Shown piece by piece: positions 9,690-24,200 of a stretch of DNA of 64,000 nt. Position 1 is the first letter of the stretch; the number at the start of each line of letters is the position of its first letter. This DNA comes from Luscinia megarhynchos (lineage: Eukaryota > Chordata > Aves > Passeriformes > Turdidae). Location: positions 55,666,473-55,730,472 of the forward strand of contig CM067592.1 of assembly GCA_034336665.1 (NCBI GenBank). Direction: 5' to 3'. The position numbers and the translations under genes were made by a program. The notes under the pieces were generated by a model. The model was not told the DNA's origin, ran no database searches, and was given only the letters and a program-made list of their open reading frames with translations.

Positions 9690-12600
9690 AGCTGTAGTTT
9701 TATAACACAGCAGCTGTCCTATATCAATCCAGAGGTTCATATTTTTGTGCCCTCCATCCAGGGGCATCTGTGAACAAATTACTGAGAAAGAATGAAAAGG
9801 GGCAAACCATGGTTTCTAACACAACTTGCTTAATACTTAACTATATTTTGCACAGAGGCTGCCTGAGTTATAAGTGCATATATTTGGCAACCATATGTTT
9901 TTCCCAAGTCTTTAAATAAATTGCTCTTCCAAGAACTTGTCCAGCCTGCCATTTCATTCCTTCATGTGAACTTTACGATAAAACAAACTTGACAGAGAGC
10001 ACAGCTTGCCTGATTAGGAGACACCTTTGGTTGCTTTGAACCAGGCTCCTACCAGTGTGTTCTGGGGGTGGTGAGAAAATCAATTTGCTTCTTGCATGTC
10101 ATGATGATTTGTGGACCTGCCTTCCAAAATTCTTCTAATCCTAGCTGGAGAGTACTAGTTTACTCAGACAGACCTAACATAGAAGTTGCATGGTACCTTT
10201 GATCATCCTTGTTATGCCTTTCTGAAGTTTCTAATTTTCTACTAGATTTTCTACTGTTTGTTTTTGAGATAGGAAGATCATAACTATGCAAACAATTGAA
10301 GCGAGAACTGGGAAAATCAAGTCCTCTTCTTCCACTCAATTATTTTTTAACAGTTCTCAACTTTATACTAGTTTTGATCTGAAAATCCTTTGGATCATGA
10401 CTTTGACTTTTCATGGAACTGTATGGCAAATCCTCATTTTGAAAATAACTTCCATGCTTCAGTAAAATGTAAAAACTATGAGATGATTGCAGAGGGGGAA
10501 AACAGCCGAAGTGTTTAATTCCAGTCAGGTTGAAAAAACTTTAATTCACTGAATTGTTTTGATTTTGAGGTTTTTTTGATTCTTCCATAATATACTAAGT
10601 CTCAATAATCGAGACAGTAGAAAGCTTTTCTTCTGATAGAAAGGTACAATCTGATGGGGAAATATCTAAAATTTTCATTCAACTGAAACACATGATATAA
10701 ATAAATACAAACACCTTAAACATAATATGCAATAAAAATTATGTGATAATACACTAATCTAATCTAGCCAAAGTAGAGATGCTATGGGGAGTTCGCACTA
10801 CATAAGGTATTGGAACACAGCCAATAATCAAAATTTCTACTCCGGAAATCAAAACTAAAGCTTGTCTGTGTTTGGGATCTTATTCCCTTTCTTTGATCTG
10901 TACGTTATTCCTCATTACAAGATGGATGGGAAATATGATTTTACTTCCCCAATTACTGCAGGGAGAAATCTTAATTTAGTTAGACTACAACACAGAATTC
11001 AGATTTATCAGAATGTTCTTTTTTTATTAAAATTATAGGTTCGATAATATATTTTGTGCAGCCTGTCATGCAGGAATTCATTTGTAAGAGAGGACGTGCA
11101 TGTAGAATCTTCTCCTATTTTTGTCATTAATGTATTTTATTTAAGTTTGACAGTAAAAGCTTAGCTGACCCACATGAATGACTTGCAAAATGAAATAATT
11201 TAAGAAATTAAAGTACATCATAAAACTTGTTTAGTTATAATTATATAATTTTCTCTGGAATATTTTTTCTCACCTAATTGAGGTGAGGTGTCCCATTGTC
11301 TTCCACTCAGTTACTATTTGAACTAATGGAAATACAGTTTGATTTAACATTAAATCAGAAACACCAGCAATTAAAATGAAGCAATTTTAGAACAATTAGT
11401 GCCAAATCATGTAACCTGAAACCAAAGAAATAATATGATTAGACATACTGAGTCAAAGCAGTCAACAAGCTGGCTCAGCTTATGCTTAGACTAAAATCAT
11501 TATTACATGCTGATGAACAATTTATCAGACTAGCAGATGAGGGACTTTTATACAATGTTAGCAATGAATACATCAGGAATGCAAGATATCTTATGTAAGA
11601 GTTTGGCGAGTGTTTCTATAAAGCAAATGTCCTCCAAACACCTGTTATCTAACGAGGCATGTAACAGCAAGATATAATTTATATTCTTAAAGGATGAAGG
11701 GATTCTTCAATTAGCAAGTTATCAAAATGCAAAGTATTAGCTGTATAAGCAATTTGCGTTGCAATGAGCAGATGTACCACAGATGAGGGCTTCCTGCAAA
11801 CCTCTTTAGGAACGATCAACATAATGGTTTTTAAGCCCTTTTGAAACATTGTTGGAAAAAAAAATTATCTTTTTCTTCCATCTATTTATCGTTATCATTT
11901 GCTTTAGTGAATCTTGTTCAAACCTCACTGAACTAGGTCCTGTTTTTAGATCTGATTTATGGCTGCACTCAACCACACCAATCAGCAACTCACAGGTTTT
12001 GCACTGAGAGATCAAGAGATCCACCTCTGCTACCAAAAAAAAAGTCATCTGCAGGGACTCCCCAGTAACATTTCCAGTTAGGGAAATTCTCCTCATGATA
12101 ATGCCATCTGAACTTTATTAGAACTGTTTTTGTGCCCTGAAAGTCACCCTGTAAAAGCTCAGGAAGTATGCTCGGATTGTCACCCCACTGCATCATCAGA
12201 AGATGAAATTAGGGATGCAGTGTTGCCATCGGCTTCAAATCTTCTTAGCTTTGTGTGGGAGGAGGTAAAAAATGACAAATATCAAATCTATTTTCTTACT
12301 CTTTTTTTAAGCCTCATTACAGTTGTTTTGTGTAGATGGAAGATATAATTCTCAGAGATTTCAAGTGGGTTTCTCTGCCTGTCAATGCACATATATGTGC
12401 ACATAACCTTCTCTTAAACTGAAAGAATTGTTCTTGTTTTTTTCAACTCTCTTGGTGTCCTGTTGATTACCTTCCTTTCTGCTAAGGGTCAGATAACTGC
12501 CCTGGCTAGTGACAGCATGCCCAGTGAAAAAAAAAAAAAGGTTGTTGAGACTACCAGCAGTAGTAACTGTTCAGAAAAAAAAGTTTTAGGTATCCAAAGT

Positions 12601-15600
12601 TTTCAAACATTTCAAACAGGAAAAGTATGAAATATTCTTCCAGGAACAACTCTTTAAATAAGGAGAAAGTCAGAGAAATATATCTAGGACAATTCTCAGG
12701 AAGGGAAAATGGAAGAAAAACAGACCTAAGCCAACACAAATATCTTTCATTGGTCTTAGGAAACACAGTCTTTCAGGTACAGTATGAAACTCAATAATGG
12801 TCTGTTACTTCCAGGTGATACTTAGTTAACTTACACATAAATGCTCATTTTTGTCAATCTAAAGATCTTTTGGAATGAAATAATGTGTGATTGTTTTTTT
12901 GGTAGTGCTGACTTTTCACTTGTGTAATCCTGCTACTTTGCAAGTGTGCCCTTAATGGCACTTAAGAAATCTCAGCTTTTAATAATTTGGAAGCTTTGCA
13001 ATGTTAACTTTCTTACTTTTAGCTGGCATTTTTTCCAGTGATAATAAGAAAAATAAATAAATTTACTAGTTGACAGATTTAAACCCAAAAAGAAAAACAG
13101 AAAAAAGAGGGGAACTGGTAGCATTTTATTTAATGCCACTTTTCATGAACAAATTGCACCAATTAGAACAGAATTTCATTACCTGGCTAGCACAAAAAGA
13201 TGTGAAAAATCTTGACATTAACAGCAATGCTTAAACTCTGGGCTAGGACCAGATTCACACAGAGGTCTTATGGATCCCACTGGCTTTGGGAGCTATAGAT
13301 AGACCATTTCTCATAAGGTTCACTTCACTTTCCCTTTTGTCTCCGAGGCATAATGCTGCATTGTCAGAGAGAAATGTCCTGTTTCTGTACAGACTCCAGC
13401 AGGGATGTGCCATGCTGGTGCCACGTGCATAGGAGGCACTCAATGAAAAGGTCAGGGCATGGATGAACCCTGAATTCACACAAAGAATGGAGGTGCAATG
13501 TTGGGAAACCTGCAGCATTAACTCCAGATTCCCCTATAAGCAGAGAATGCAATTTACTCAAAGAGATGGAGCTGAAAATAGCACCAGGTCTCTACATTCT
13601 CACTGGAAAATCGCTTTATCTATCTAATAATCCAGATTAATCGATTAATAGTTTCATGAGTGTTGAAATACTTGGTTAAAGAGAATTGCATAAATACTAA
13701 TTCATCTTTTCCTGGTGCTGAAACATCACAAATGAAGGGGAAAGTAAGTTTGAAAAATTCCTTTTAGGAAAATTTCCTTCCCTCGTAGACTTAAGGTCAA
13801 ATCACTTAAAAAATCATGTTTGTTGTCTTCGTAATTGGCCTTCTATATCATTGTCAGATTACAGTAATGAAGTCCCTTCTAATTCAAGATGTTTAAAATT
13901 GGGAATTAACTCCTGGTTTTCTACTCTGCTTGAGTTCATGTGGAACATGAGGACACAGCAGAACAAAAATTGAATAAGGATGCTTGCTGCATTACATCAG
14001 AGAAATTTATTTCTTGAATGCTTTATCCTTTAAGGGCCCATTTAAAAAGGTTGAAGTAGCTGGCAAACGACAGCCATTGGTCCTCATTTCCAGACATGCA
14101 CAGTGTTTGCTGAGAAGGGCACAGACTGGGAGTGCTCCGTTTCTGAGACAGGTGGGCAGTCTCACAACAAACCTTTGAAGACTTTGGCAACCCAGTAGCT
14201 TGATATTGCATTTCCAAAAATCCTTACAACAGATGTAAGAATTCAGCCTATATTTACTATTTACAGGGCCTGATGTGCTGTGAACATTTTTTTTTTTTTG
14301 GTGTAGGCTTAAAACATATTCTCTGTAATGTGAGACTGGAAATGCCATTGCCTATTGATTATAATGTGATTTCTGGATAAAAAGAGAAGAAGACCAAGCT
14401 GGAGAAAAGTAAACTAGTGAGAAACAGAAAACATTTAAATTTCACAGTGTGTAAATTGGCAAGATTTCATGTAAATTACAAGTTGTCTTTCTTGGAGATT
14501 ACTTTCTCACTGCATGAACATGTGGCTGAAAAGTTAATAAAGTTTTTGCATCACAGACGTGCCCCCTAAAATATTCACCTGCATTTGACTTCCAGACATA
14601 TACTCATTTTTCTTTTTTGGAATTCAGAATGGGTAAGTAGCTGCAATTCAGTTTGATAGAGACCAGGAGGGGAAATCTGTTGTAAAGTGAAGTCAGCTGT
14701 TTCTCTACGGTGTTCTGATTGTATCTCTGACTATTGCTAGAAATATTTTATGTCTCAAAAGAGTGGATAACATAAAGAAAAACATTAGCTACCTGACTTT
14801 GTTCTGTGCTGTATGGCATGTTTACTCTCAAATCTTCGTAGAACAGTTCGATATTTTAGGTAATTATATCTACTTATCTGCCTTGCAAATGGACAATCGA
14901 GGTTCACTGGCATAAATCTTGCAAAACATGGAGAGCATTTTTAAATTTAATGTTATTGTTTTAGCTATTTATAAAAGGAAAACCGAGATACTACAAAGTC
15001 CCTTTAAAAGTGTTTTATTTTTTTAGCTTTGTACTCAACTCTGAATCATTCAAAGAAAAGACATTTGTAGCATCAAGTGTTAGCTTGAATAAAAAATCTG
15101 TCTGCTTAACTTGTGTAGTGAGAACACTACATAATGTCAAGAACTCTCACCTTTTTGTATCATCCCTGTTCATGTAATAATTAGGCTAACTCAGGCCTTG
15201 GATGCATAGGAGGAGATAGAACAGAATCTGGTTTACATGAGATAAATGTGTATATTTATTCTGTGATTTCAAAATCTATTCTCATGGGCATAATAAACCC
15301 AAGATTGTCTTTCTAGGCTTGGTATGGAGAGCAAATCTATCATTACTGCCTTACAGAATTAAAAATACCGTATTAAAAAAAAAAGTGACTCATGTACCAC
15401 CAGCAAGGAGTAAGTCTGTCTAACTAAGCTAACTATCTGACCTTGAAAAGGTCTGTTTCCATACATTGTGCATAAAACAGCTGAAAGCATCAAAAGTTGG
15501 ATAATGGGGCAGATTAGCAAGTCAGCAAAAGAATGTTGTTACACAGGGGACCTAACTGTTCTGTGTAGGATACTAAAGACTGCTTGCTTGAAGCACAATT

Positions 15601-17570
15601 GCATATGTTTTTCCACTCTGCAGTAGAAAAGTGGTAAAATGTTTTATTATGTGGAACATGAAATTATCTCAAAATACAGAGGTTCTGGTAAAGATATTTC
15701 AGGGTTCATTTATCTGAAAGTGCTCATGTAAAAGAAAGTAGGTATTTTCCTGAGGGTTACATTCGCAAGAAGCAAATTACTAAGTCAGATGTATCCTTAT
15801 GATTATCCAGGTATTCCATTATTTTGAAGAAATGGAGCCAAATAATCTTGGATTACTTTCTGTATTCTGCTTATGTGTTGTTGATTTGTCTTTTCTTCCC
15901 CTAGATGTGTAGTTACTATGAGGAATCAGCATTAAGCTTTATTTTGTGTTGCTTTTATTTTTGGTGGTTTTTTTGTTTGTTTGTTTGTTAACATGGATTT
16001 GAAGCAGCTAGGTAATTATTTGCCTTGTTCAGGAAGTTTTGCCGCTTTGTTGTTTTTTTGCTGTAACATGCTGGAATTCAAAACTTTGCATAACTGTTTA
16101 CTTGAAGTATTTGATTTTATATTGTCACTTTGAATTACTCCAATTGAATGTGGGCTTTTTTAGTAATTATGCATTGTTATGTTCGTTATGTTATAGCTTT
16201 AATCTGATTTAGTATTCATGATGACTAAAAGTAGAGTTTTCTGGCAGGCAGAAAGATGCAAAATTAAATTGAATCTATTATGACTAGAAAGAGTGACTGG
16301 ATTACTAAAAAGTTAGCAATGCCTAAAAGGTTTTGGAGTTTCTTTGAACTCTTTACTCTCATAACCATATGAAAGTTAAGTCACAATGTAATTCTGAAAG
16401 AGGGAATGTTCTTGTTAATATACTGAATATGAATGAATATACTCTATGACAGCAAGACCTCGTTTGGCTAACTGAAATTGCTTCCCTAGATTCCTGATAA
16501 TTTTATGTATGAGAAAAAGTATGATTACTTGACCAAGTTAAGATGACATACACATAAATGATTGCCTAGGTCTGACTCCAAATTTTTGAAATACAGAGAA
16601 ACCTACAGCCTGTCTTACCTAAGTCCCAGAAGAGGAAAAACGGAATTGATACAGAATTTAGATACATCCACATCTGCCCCAGCAGAACCAATGCAGGCAT
16701 CTTTCTACCTGCAAGCTGTGTCTGAGGGTGATCTCAGTGGTGGGTCTGCACAGCAGTGAAAATTGACTAGGCCTTCTCTCTTTTTTATATACTTGGTGAA
16801 CCCAGGTTTTCTATTTCAATAATTCTCCTAGGATTTGGAGGTGTAGACAAGGCAATGTCTGAAAAACAGCAATATATTTTAGTATGCAAAACAAGATATC
16901 CAACATATTTTTTGCCTGATGCAAATTTCAGCAAAGTCACTGGTGATATTTGTCCAAGATGGAATGTAGAAGACCTCCCAGGAGAGTGGTTAGTACTGAC
17001 AAATAAAGGCAATGCAGATCCTTTATTTATGCAGAAGTGCTCAACTTTGTACTGCAGGCCTAATTGAAATATAGCCATCTGCCTGTCTGCTCCTGAATCG
17101 GGACTGGATGTTTGCTTTTGATGTGCAGCTCGTGGTATCCTTACCAGACCCCCTTTTCTTTCAGCCCAAGGGAACAGGGACACTCGGGTGTCCAGTAACA
17201 GTCTGTCACTATGGGGAAGATGTAAAATATATCTAAGGCAACTTTGACTTGATGATAATGCTGACAGTCAGCACCTAAAGGCTTCTCTACCTCAAAGATA
17301 TCACAAGAGTAAGAGGATAGTTAAGAAGAAAGGAAGAGAATAAATGATCGGAAAAAAGAGAGATATCCTCCACAAAGCAATAATGAGGTTTACAATTGTC
17401 CAAAAGAATTTCAGTAAAGGAGAAACTTGGACAAGAAGTGGGTAATCCATTTCCTTTCCTTTCTTTTCCTGTTTCCTTTCTTCTTTTTAGTTAAGGATGC
17501 TCCACATCTACTTATGTAAGTCTAGACAAAAAGAGAGAAAGCGCTTTTTTTTCCTCAGTTTCTAATAATC
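9690..17570. other. Unannotated AT-rich DNA, no gene seen
   Basis: I see no recognisable repeat or gene apart from short homopolymers and a small GTTT repeat. The longest open frame is 132 codons (16785-17183, minus), overlapped by a 70-codon frame on the other strand. A frame at 12130-12348 ends in a hydrophobic segment. Neither resembles a family that I know. Confidence 0.55.
15957..15989. repeat. T-rich (GTTT)n simple repeat
   Basis: Several GTTT units follow a T/G-rich run just before GTTAAC. This is a minor simple repeat. Confidence 0.8.
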
Positions 17571-17579
17571 CTGAGAGAC

Positions 17580-18290
17580 CATGGACTGCCCAATCCTCTG
17601 AGCAGGGTGGGAGCAGGGACTTCTCACTTGTTTTGACACTAAGTTTGTAGGAGACCAGCTGTATCTGGTGAAGTTTCACATGTCCATGGGGCCTGATCAG
17701 ACACTACCCAGAGAGCTGAAGGAGCCAGGCGCTCTTACGGAATTCCCTCCGTCAGCTACCAAAGCTGAGGAATCTGGGGTATTCCCTGCAGTCTGAATGG
17801 TGGCCCATGGTATTCCAATTTACAAGCAGGGTATAAGAGAAGACCCAGAAACACACAGACCTGTGAGTCCGATCTCAACACCTAGAAAAATTATGGAGGA
17901 GACATACAGAGACTGGGTGCCATCAAGAGCTGTTTAAAGGACAACAGAGCCATCAGGCACAGTCAACATGTGTCCACAGAGAGGAAGTCCTGCTTAACCA
18001 GTCCAATCTCCTCCAATATCTTACAGGTCATCTGCCCAGTGAATTCAGAGATGCAGAAGATCTAGGTTTTTTTTATTTAGTGATGCTTTTTTTTACTGTG
18101 CCTCACAGCTCCTTTCTGTAGCAGTGGCCCAGCTGCAGGCCAGTGGAGCACTGGGTGGAGAGACACTGAGGGGCTTGGCCAGCAGGCTGGGCAGTGGCCA
18201 CCAGCTGCTCTCAACCCTCCCTCCAGGGCTGGGTAATATTTGGGTCCATGATCTGGATGCAGGAGTTTAATGATGCTTTAGTGGCTCTAG
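17580..18290 (+). pseudogene. CR1-like ORF2 fragment, reverse-transcriptase part
   Basis: Shifting + frames resemble the CR1 reverse transcriptase. The frame near 17640-17725 reads HMSMGPDQTLPRELKE, matching the MGPD...RVL.EL motif. Around 17815-17900 it reads IPIYKQG, then REDPETHRPVSPIS and RKIMEE, matching the family's PIYKKG...EDP.NYRPVSL.S...K.MEQ pattern. Further on, near 17985-18020, comes a CLTN-like piece. At about 18230 GNIWVHDLDAG resembles the FNIFINDLD segment. Stops and frameshifts abound. The RT catalytic region is degraded, and the CR1 3' end is not present at the right edge. Divergence looks high, so the insertion is old. Confidence 0.65.
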
Positions 18291-18299
18291 AGGAGTCAG

Positions 18300-21200
18300 C
18301 GGTGTGCTGTTCCATTCTCTTATGCACTAGACTCTTTGCAGGAGAGAGAAGTCTGATCTGTGTATACTGGGCTCCACCAGAATTTTTCCTTTCTCTTTTG
18401 CCACTGCCTTTTCCTCCTCTTTTTCTTTTTTTTTTTCTCTTTAATTTTTAAATTTTTTTCCTAATATAAGAATGATGCAGATTCAGCAAATCGCAAGAGA
18501 TTACTAGAATTAGCTTTGATCTTAGAAACACATTTTTAACCAAGCAAAGATAGCTCAGTATAGTTTAGACTTCAGTTCTCTATATATCTCAATAATAATT
18601 GTTTGATAATACTGCACTACTGACCCCATTGGAACATATTTCTTTGTACTAAGTGCCTTGAGTAATTGATCTTTACAGGCTACTTTCACCTGGTGTGAAA
18701 GCAATTCCTTCGTGCTGAACATTTCCTTTGCTTTTGTGACTTTTTTTTTACTCTCCTCTGTAATCAGAATTGGTAGAGGGTGAGCAGTAATGGAGAGCTA
18801 AGGTGCTACAACTTGTCCTTAATGACCAACAGATCCATTCTCACATCTCTGAAAAAAAGAAAATATTGCTGCACAGTCCCAAGCTTGGTTATTCTGACAT
18901 TTATCACACTTACACCACTTTGTGTGCATCTACTCTTAATAAAAGAAAGTAAAGGTGGAGATAGGTCCAAGACCAAAATTAAGCCAAAGGAGGGAAGGCT
19001 TATTTTGACATCCTTTTTGGCATCCAGAGGAATACTGCCTGTCTAACCAAAGAGAGCCAAGAAGACAGGGTTGTACAGCTTTGGGGCGCTTATTTGCAAG
19101 GTCAGCAACAGATTCATGGTTTCTACTAAGGCAGTGTTGAGGTAATCCTTTTACTCTCATCTACCCTTACAAGAGAGCTCCTGTTTCAGTTTTCTGTGAT
19201 GCACTGTGTGGCCTTGCTCCAGTCCTTGCCTAGTAACAACCCAGTAGCTTCAGGGCCAGCAGGTCCTGCTGAGACACTCAGTGCTTTGCCACCACAAGTG
19301 TATTATGCTGACAGAGCCTGGTCACTCCAGGCCAGAGCTGGCTAACATCCATCTGAGAGCTTGTGCAGGGGAAATACATCTCTTCTTGTAACCTTGTGTG
19401 TAGATGTAACCTTATTAGCAATCTTCTCCTTCCCATATGTCTCTCTTAAAATAGAATGCTTTATACTGCACATAAATTGTATTTAGAAGGTTATTCTATG
19501 AACATTTATTTTAGACTCTAATGACTTCAGGGAGGGGAATGTCATTTACTATCAGTTTAAATAGTGCTTAGCAGAATGGGGCTTTGACCTGCTCTGCTCC
19601 TTACAGCTGCCATATATAGATAAATAAACATTTCCTGCTTTAATAAATGTCTGTAAATCAGCATTTTCAAGAATAAACAGAAGTAAAAAAACTCCAAAAG
19701 CATAAATATGCTCTGTCAATGAAATTAACTGAACAGTCTCTTTTACCCCTTTAAACCTCCTTTTGGATTTTGGGAAAGGACAATGCTTCTGTTGCCAGTT
19801 CTGCCAAAAGGATTAACTCTTCTTCTGAACACGCTGTTTTCTTTTTCCCAGTTATAATTCATGGTGTAACAAAATAACTCATTGAATTCAGTTTTAGAGG
19901 GGAATAGGAAACTTTTACTTCCTCAATGATATGCCCTCATTTCATAAAACAGCACAATAACATTGTTCTCTGGCCTAGATCTCTATATCTCAATAGGGCT
20001 AATTAAACAGAAAACAAGGGGTGAAAGGCAGTATCTGCAGAAAATTTTATTCTGGGTAGCATTTCAGCATCTTGGAAAGATTTTAATAATTGTTTTTTTA
20101 CAGGTCCAGCTGTTTACCAAGCAGCCTGAGGGGAAGTCCTTATTTATGAGAAGAACTCTTCACCACTGATTGTAATCATGTGCAAAATGGGCTTTTCATC
20201 TCATGCTCATGAATACATCTTTGTTAAACTAAACAAGACCTGCTGACTCGACATCTGCCCTTAATGCATGCAACTCACCTTTTGATCTCAGCATCTATTT
20301 GGATGGCTAAAGGGAATTGGTGCTTTGAGGGGACATTTCCAGTAATTATGAGGGCTATTCTTTATTTTTTTTCTGAAACAGGAAGACAATTTTTAAACAA
20401 AAATGCTTTCCTTTGATATCCTTGAAAGGCACAACACTTAATATATTCTTCCATTGAATTACATTTTCTGTAACTTATTAGAAGCTTTGTGTTATGAGTG
20501 TTATATATTGAAGGCAATGAAGGGTGAGAAAACATCCAAAACTGTAAGGAAAGCAATAATTTATTGTATCCTGTGGGACTCAACTGCTTGTTATAAATTC
20601 ATTTTCCATGTAAATGGGCCTTAAAAAAGATTAAACTTGATGTTGGTGCTGTAATTGTTATTCACACAATCTTCAAACAAATTTCATTCTTTGGCTATTC
20701 TTTAATGCTAATGTCTAGAAAAATCAATTTTTGTTTCTTCATTCTTGTATTTGAAATAAACTTAAGCTTACTGCTGTTAGGGGATTTGGATTATTGGCAT
20801 ATTTTGTACATAGAGTTTTAAAGAGGTGACCTCCATTTAACTAAATGTTCAGTACTCAGTAGTCTGCTAACACACCTGACTACCTCAGGTAATTCATATC
20901 ACACAAAAATTAAGGAAGATACATTGAACACTTGTTCTAACATTATTTTTCTATCCATCATCTGCAAAGTTTTGGAGAAGGTCTCCAGGAAGTAGATTGA
21001 TTTGACCTTGTTCTATGGTGACCTCAGATACGGTCAAACTCCTTCCTGTGATCCAAGATGCAAGTCTGGATGCAAAAATCATACCAGGCTCAATGGTCAG
21101 AGGAGATGATGGAACCTGTGCAGGGCATTTGTCTCAGCTCCTGCTGAGGTGCTGGAAAGGAGGTGGATACAAAGCACTGTGCTCTGGGCTTGCCCACTTT

Positions 21201-24200
21201 GGCATCCTTTTCTTCCATCTCTTGCTTGATGGGCAGTCTGTGCCGTGTAGAGCCAGCAAATGGCAGTCAGCATTCTCCCTGCTGTGCACCTGTAAAGCAA
21301 AACCAGGACATTTTCTCGGAGACAGCAAATAAATGCATAGCCTTCACATTTAGAAAGTCCTCTCTTCTTACAGGGACATGATATTCATGCAGGGTAAAGG
21401 TAGATTATCTTGACTAAAAGCAGTTTTCCGGAGCTGCTTCTTTCACCTTAATGAATTCATAAAATCACCTTAGTTGTCAGCAAAAGTAGCAACACATTAA
21501 CTTTGATTATTTAGAGGACAATAACAGGGTCAGTTGTGGCAAGATTTAGGAAGTCAGATTTGCCAGCAAAGAAGCACTGAGAACTCTACAGGTTTGCTCC
21601 TCAGCAGTAAACTGAATATTTTCACTCTCCTGTAAACTGGCTGTAATTGATATTAGAGAAAAAGCGGTAAAAATTTGCAGCCTGCTTTTTCATGAACTTG
21701 CCAAATGTTTGAACTACATGTTTTGGCTTTTTAAAGGAAATATTAAAATTCCAAGATTTTTTTTCTTCTACAAATGATCAGAAAATAAGCAGTGCTTACA
21801 TGTGAAGTCAAATCCTTGCATATGTCTCCTCCCAAAAAAGAATTTTCTCATAGTTTCATTGACTTTAAAACATTGTGAATACTCAAAGGACTATAATTTT
21901 TAATGAGCTAGAGGTTGGTTTAGCATAGTTGTTCTTGATTAGCTATTTTTTTAGTATCTTTCAGTTCACATGCATCCTTGCTAATTGCAATGAGGCGTAT
22001 CAGAGGTCATGCAAAAGTGGTTGAAATGATTCATCTTTGTCTTGATCTGTGTGGTTGCTTGAAAAACCCTGGGTGTTCCATTCCACGCTTTTGTTATTCT
22101 TAATTTATGAACTATCATCTATATGTTCTCAATTTCCAGATGTTAGATCAGGCAGCCCATTTCAAACTACTGCCATGCAACAGTAAGAAGGCTAATTGTA
22201 TACACAAAATAAAGTTTTTTCAGGTGTCAGAGCAGAAGCCATTAAAAACGAGTCATGCACCTCCACAAGCACTTCTAAGAGTATATTCCACAAAGGAATT
22301 TTACAAAGTAGTGTAGGATATGGCCAGATGGTTAAGGTCACTTGTGCTATCCTTATATGTTTCACTGTCTAGACTACATTGGTTTTTTTGAACAGTAAAC
22401 TCTTAAGATGTATACTGAAGATAATTTGCAATGCTTACCAGCTGTTGGTAATCTGTACCAGTGCAAACTCCAAAGTCTAATACTTAAAATGCTGTGAATG
22501 GAGAAGACATTTCTACAAAATGTGTTGAGGCTTACACACAGAGTAGACACTTTCTGTTTATAATTTACTAATAAGAGAGCTTTGTTCCATAGTAGACCCT
22601 TCTCAAGAAGGGAATGATGTAATAAGGAATCCTCTCTGTCTTTCAGCACAAAAAAACCCTTAAAGGCTGAGACTCAAAATCATCCTCAACCTTTAACAAC
22701 AGGGGATCATGTTGAATTTGTGGTAGTCATTTTTCACAGGATTTAAACAGCAGTCTTAACAGGATGAGGTGTCATGACATTGCTAGATTAAAGCCTTTCA
22801 GGTTAGGTCAAAGATATTCCCAGGGGTTCTTATTTTCTAGAGAAGACTTGGTAGACTTTTACAGTTGTTATAAATACTATAGGTATACTCTGGGTTCAAA
22901 AGTCCCTAAACATTCACAATTTAATGCAAGTCCCTTCGCCCCCCAGGGACTGAGAAGAGGTGATTGACACCAAATGCTTGGTATATTCTTGTAGGTCTGC
23001 AGACCATTACAGTTTCTGTATTTTAACTGGGATTCTTGTCCTAAGTGTATACACACAGATGATTTTTTTTTCCACCTGGAAAAGAGACTTTTGATATATG
23101 CGAGGTCAGATTTGAAATGTACAGCCACTCTTCCTCCTGTGCCTCCTCTAGGCTCATGTATCATTGAGTAACCAGCTGGAAATAGCTGTGTAAGCACAGA
23201 ACTAGCTGAACCATTCAGTCGGGATTCAAGGATACAGGCAAGGGCAGGAATGCTTCTGATGAGGTCGCAGATGATGACAGCCAAGGTCAGCAGCTCTCAC
23301 ATTTCTGGCCTTCATCACTAGATTACTATTGCCCCATTACTAACATATATTAAAATTGTGTGAAATATTTGTCTCAGAAATTAATCTAGCCCTTTTGATC
23401 TGGTCTTTCCACAGCAGTCTTTTACTCTTGGCTTTATACAGGTATGTATCCAGTTTATCTAAAAGGAAACATTATTTGCTGTCTTTAGGATCTTTTTGCA
23501 TTAATTTTCATTGAATTGCTTAATGAGCACAGTAATAACTAGTTCCTCAACTTATATGTGCAGGAATAAGAGCAATTTCTTTCTGTGAGGTGGGAGGTAG
23601 CACTGGTATACTACTACTTTCAAAATGAGTTCAGATTTAATTGAAATTGCAAAATTACCTCAAAACTGAAAATAACAGAAGGCAAAATAATAACCAGATT
23701 CATATGAAATGAAAATTAGGAAAAAGATTTCAAGTATTGTTCAATCACTTTCATCTATCTTTAGGGGTTTACACACTTCTCACATTACAATATTTTTTTC
23801 TCACCCCTGATGAAAAAATAAACTTCTCATTTTTTCAGATAAGGCAGAGTCTTTTTGCTTGCAAGGATTCTGACCCATACCCGTTATGGTGGTGAAAATA
23901 ACTCGCAGGGAATGACTTGGCAGGTTTTTAACAATGCCTTCTGAGATTCAGATACTAGGAAAATAGTTGATATTTAAGTTGTTAACCTAAGGTAATATGG
24001 TTCTACTGCAAAATATGATTCTCAGAGAAATATAAACTATAAAATGGAATTGTAATCTTTACTGGTATTTTCCCTTGTTTTAAAACTATGTATTTTTTTA
24101 AACACTAAAATGCTCTATATGGTAGATACTTTCTTCTGTAAAACATGTATTTTGATAACAAGGAATCAATATGAAGCAGAATTCAGACATAGCACCCCAA

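Noticed and set aside
12130..12348. 72-codon frame ending in a hydrophobic, membrane-like segment with a possible splice donor inside it
   Set aside because: No family resemblance, the hydrophobic end comes from T-rich DNA, and the acceptor upstream is weak.
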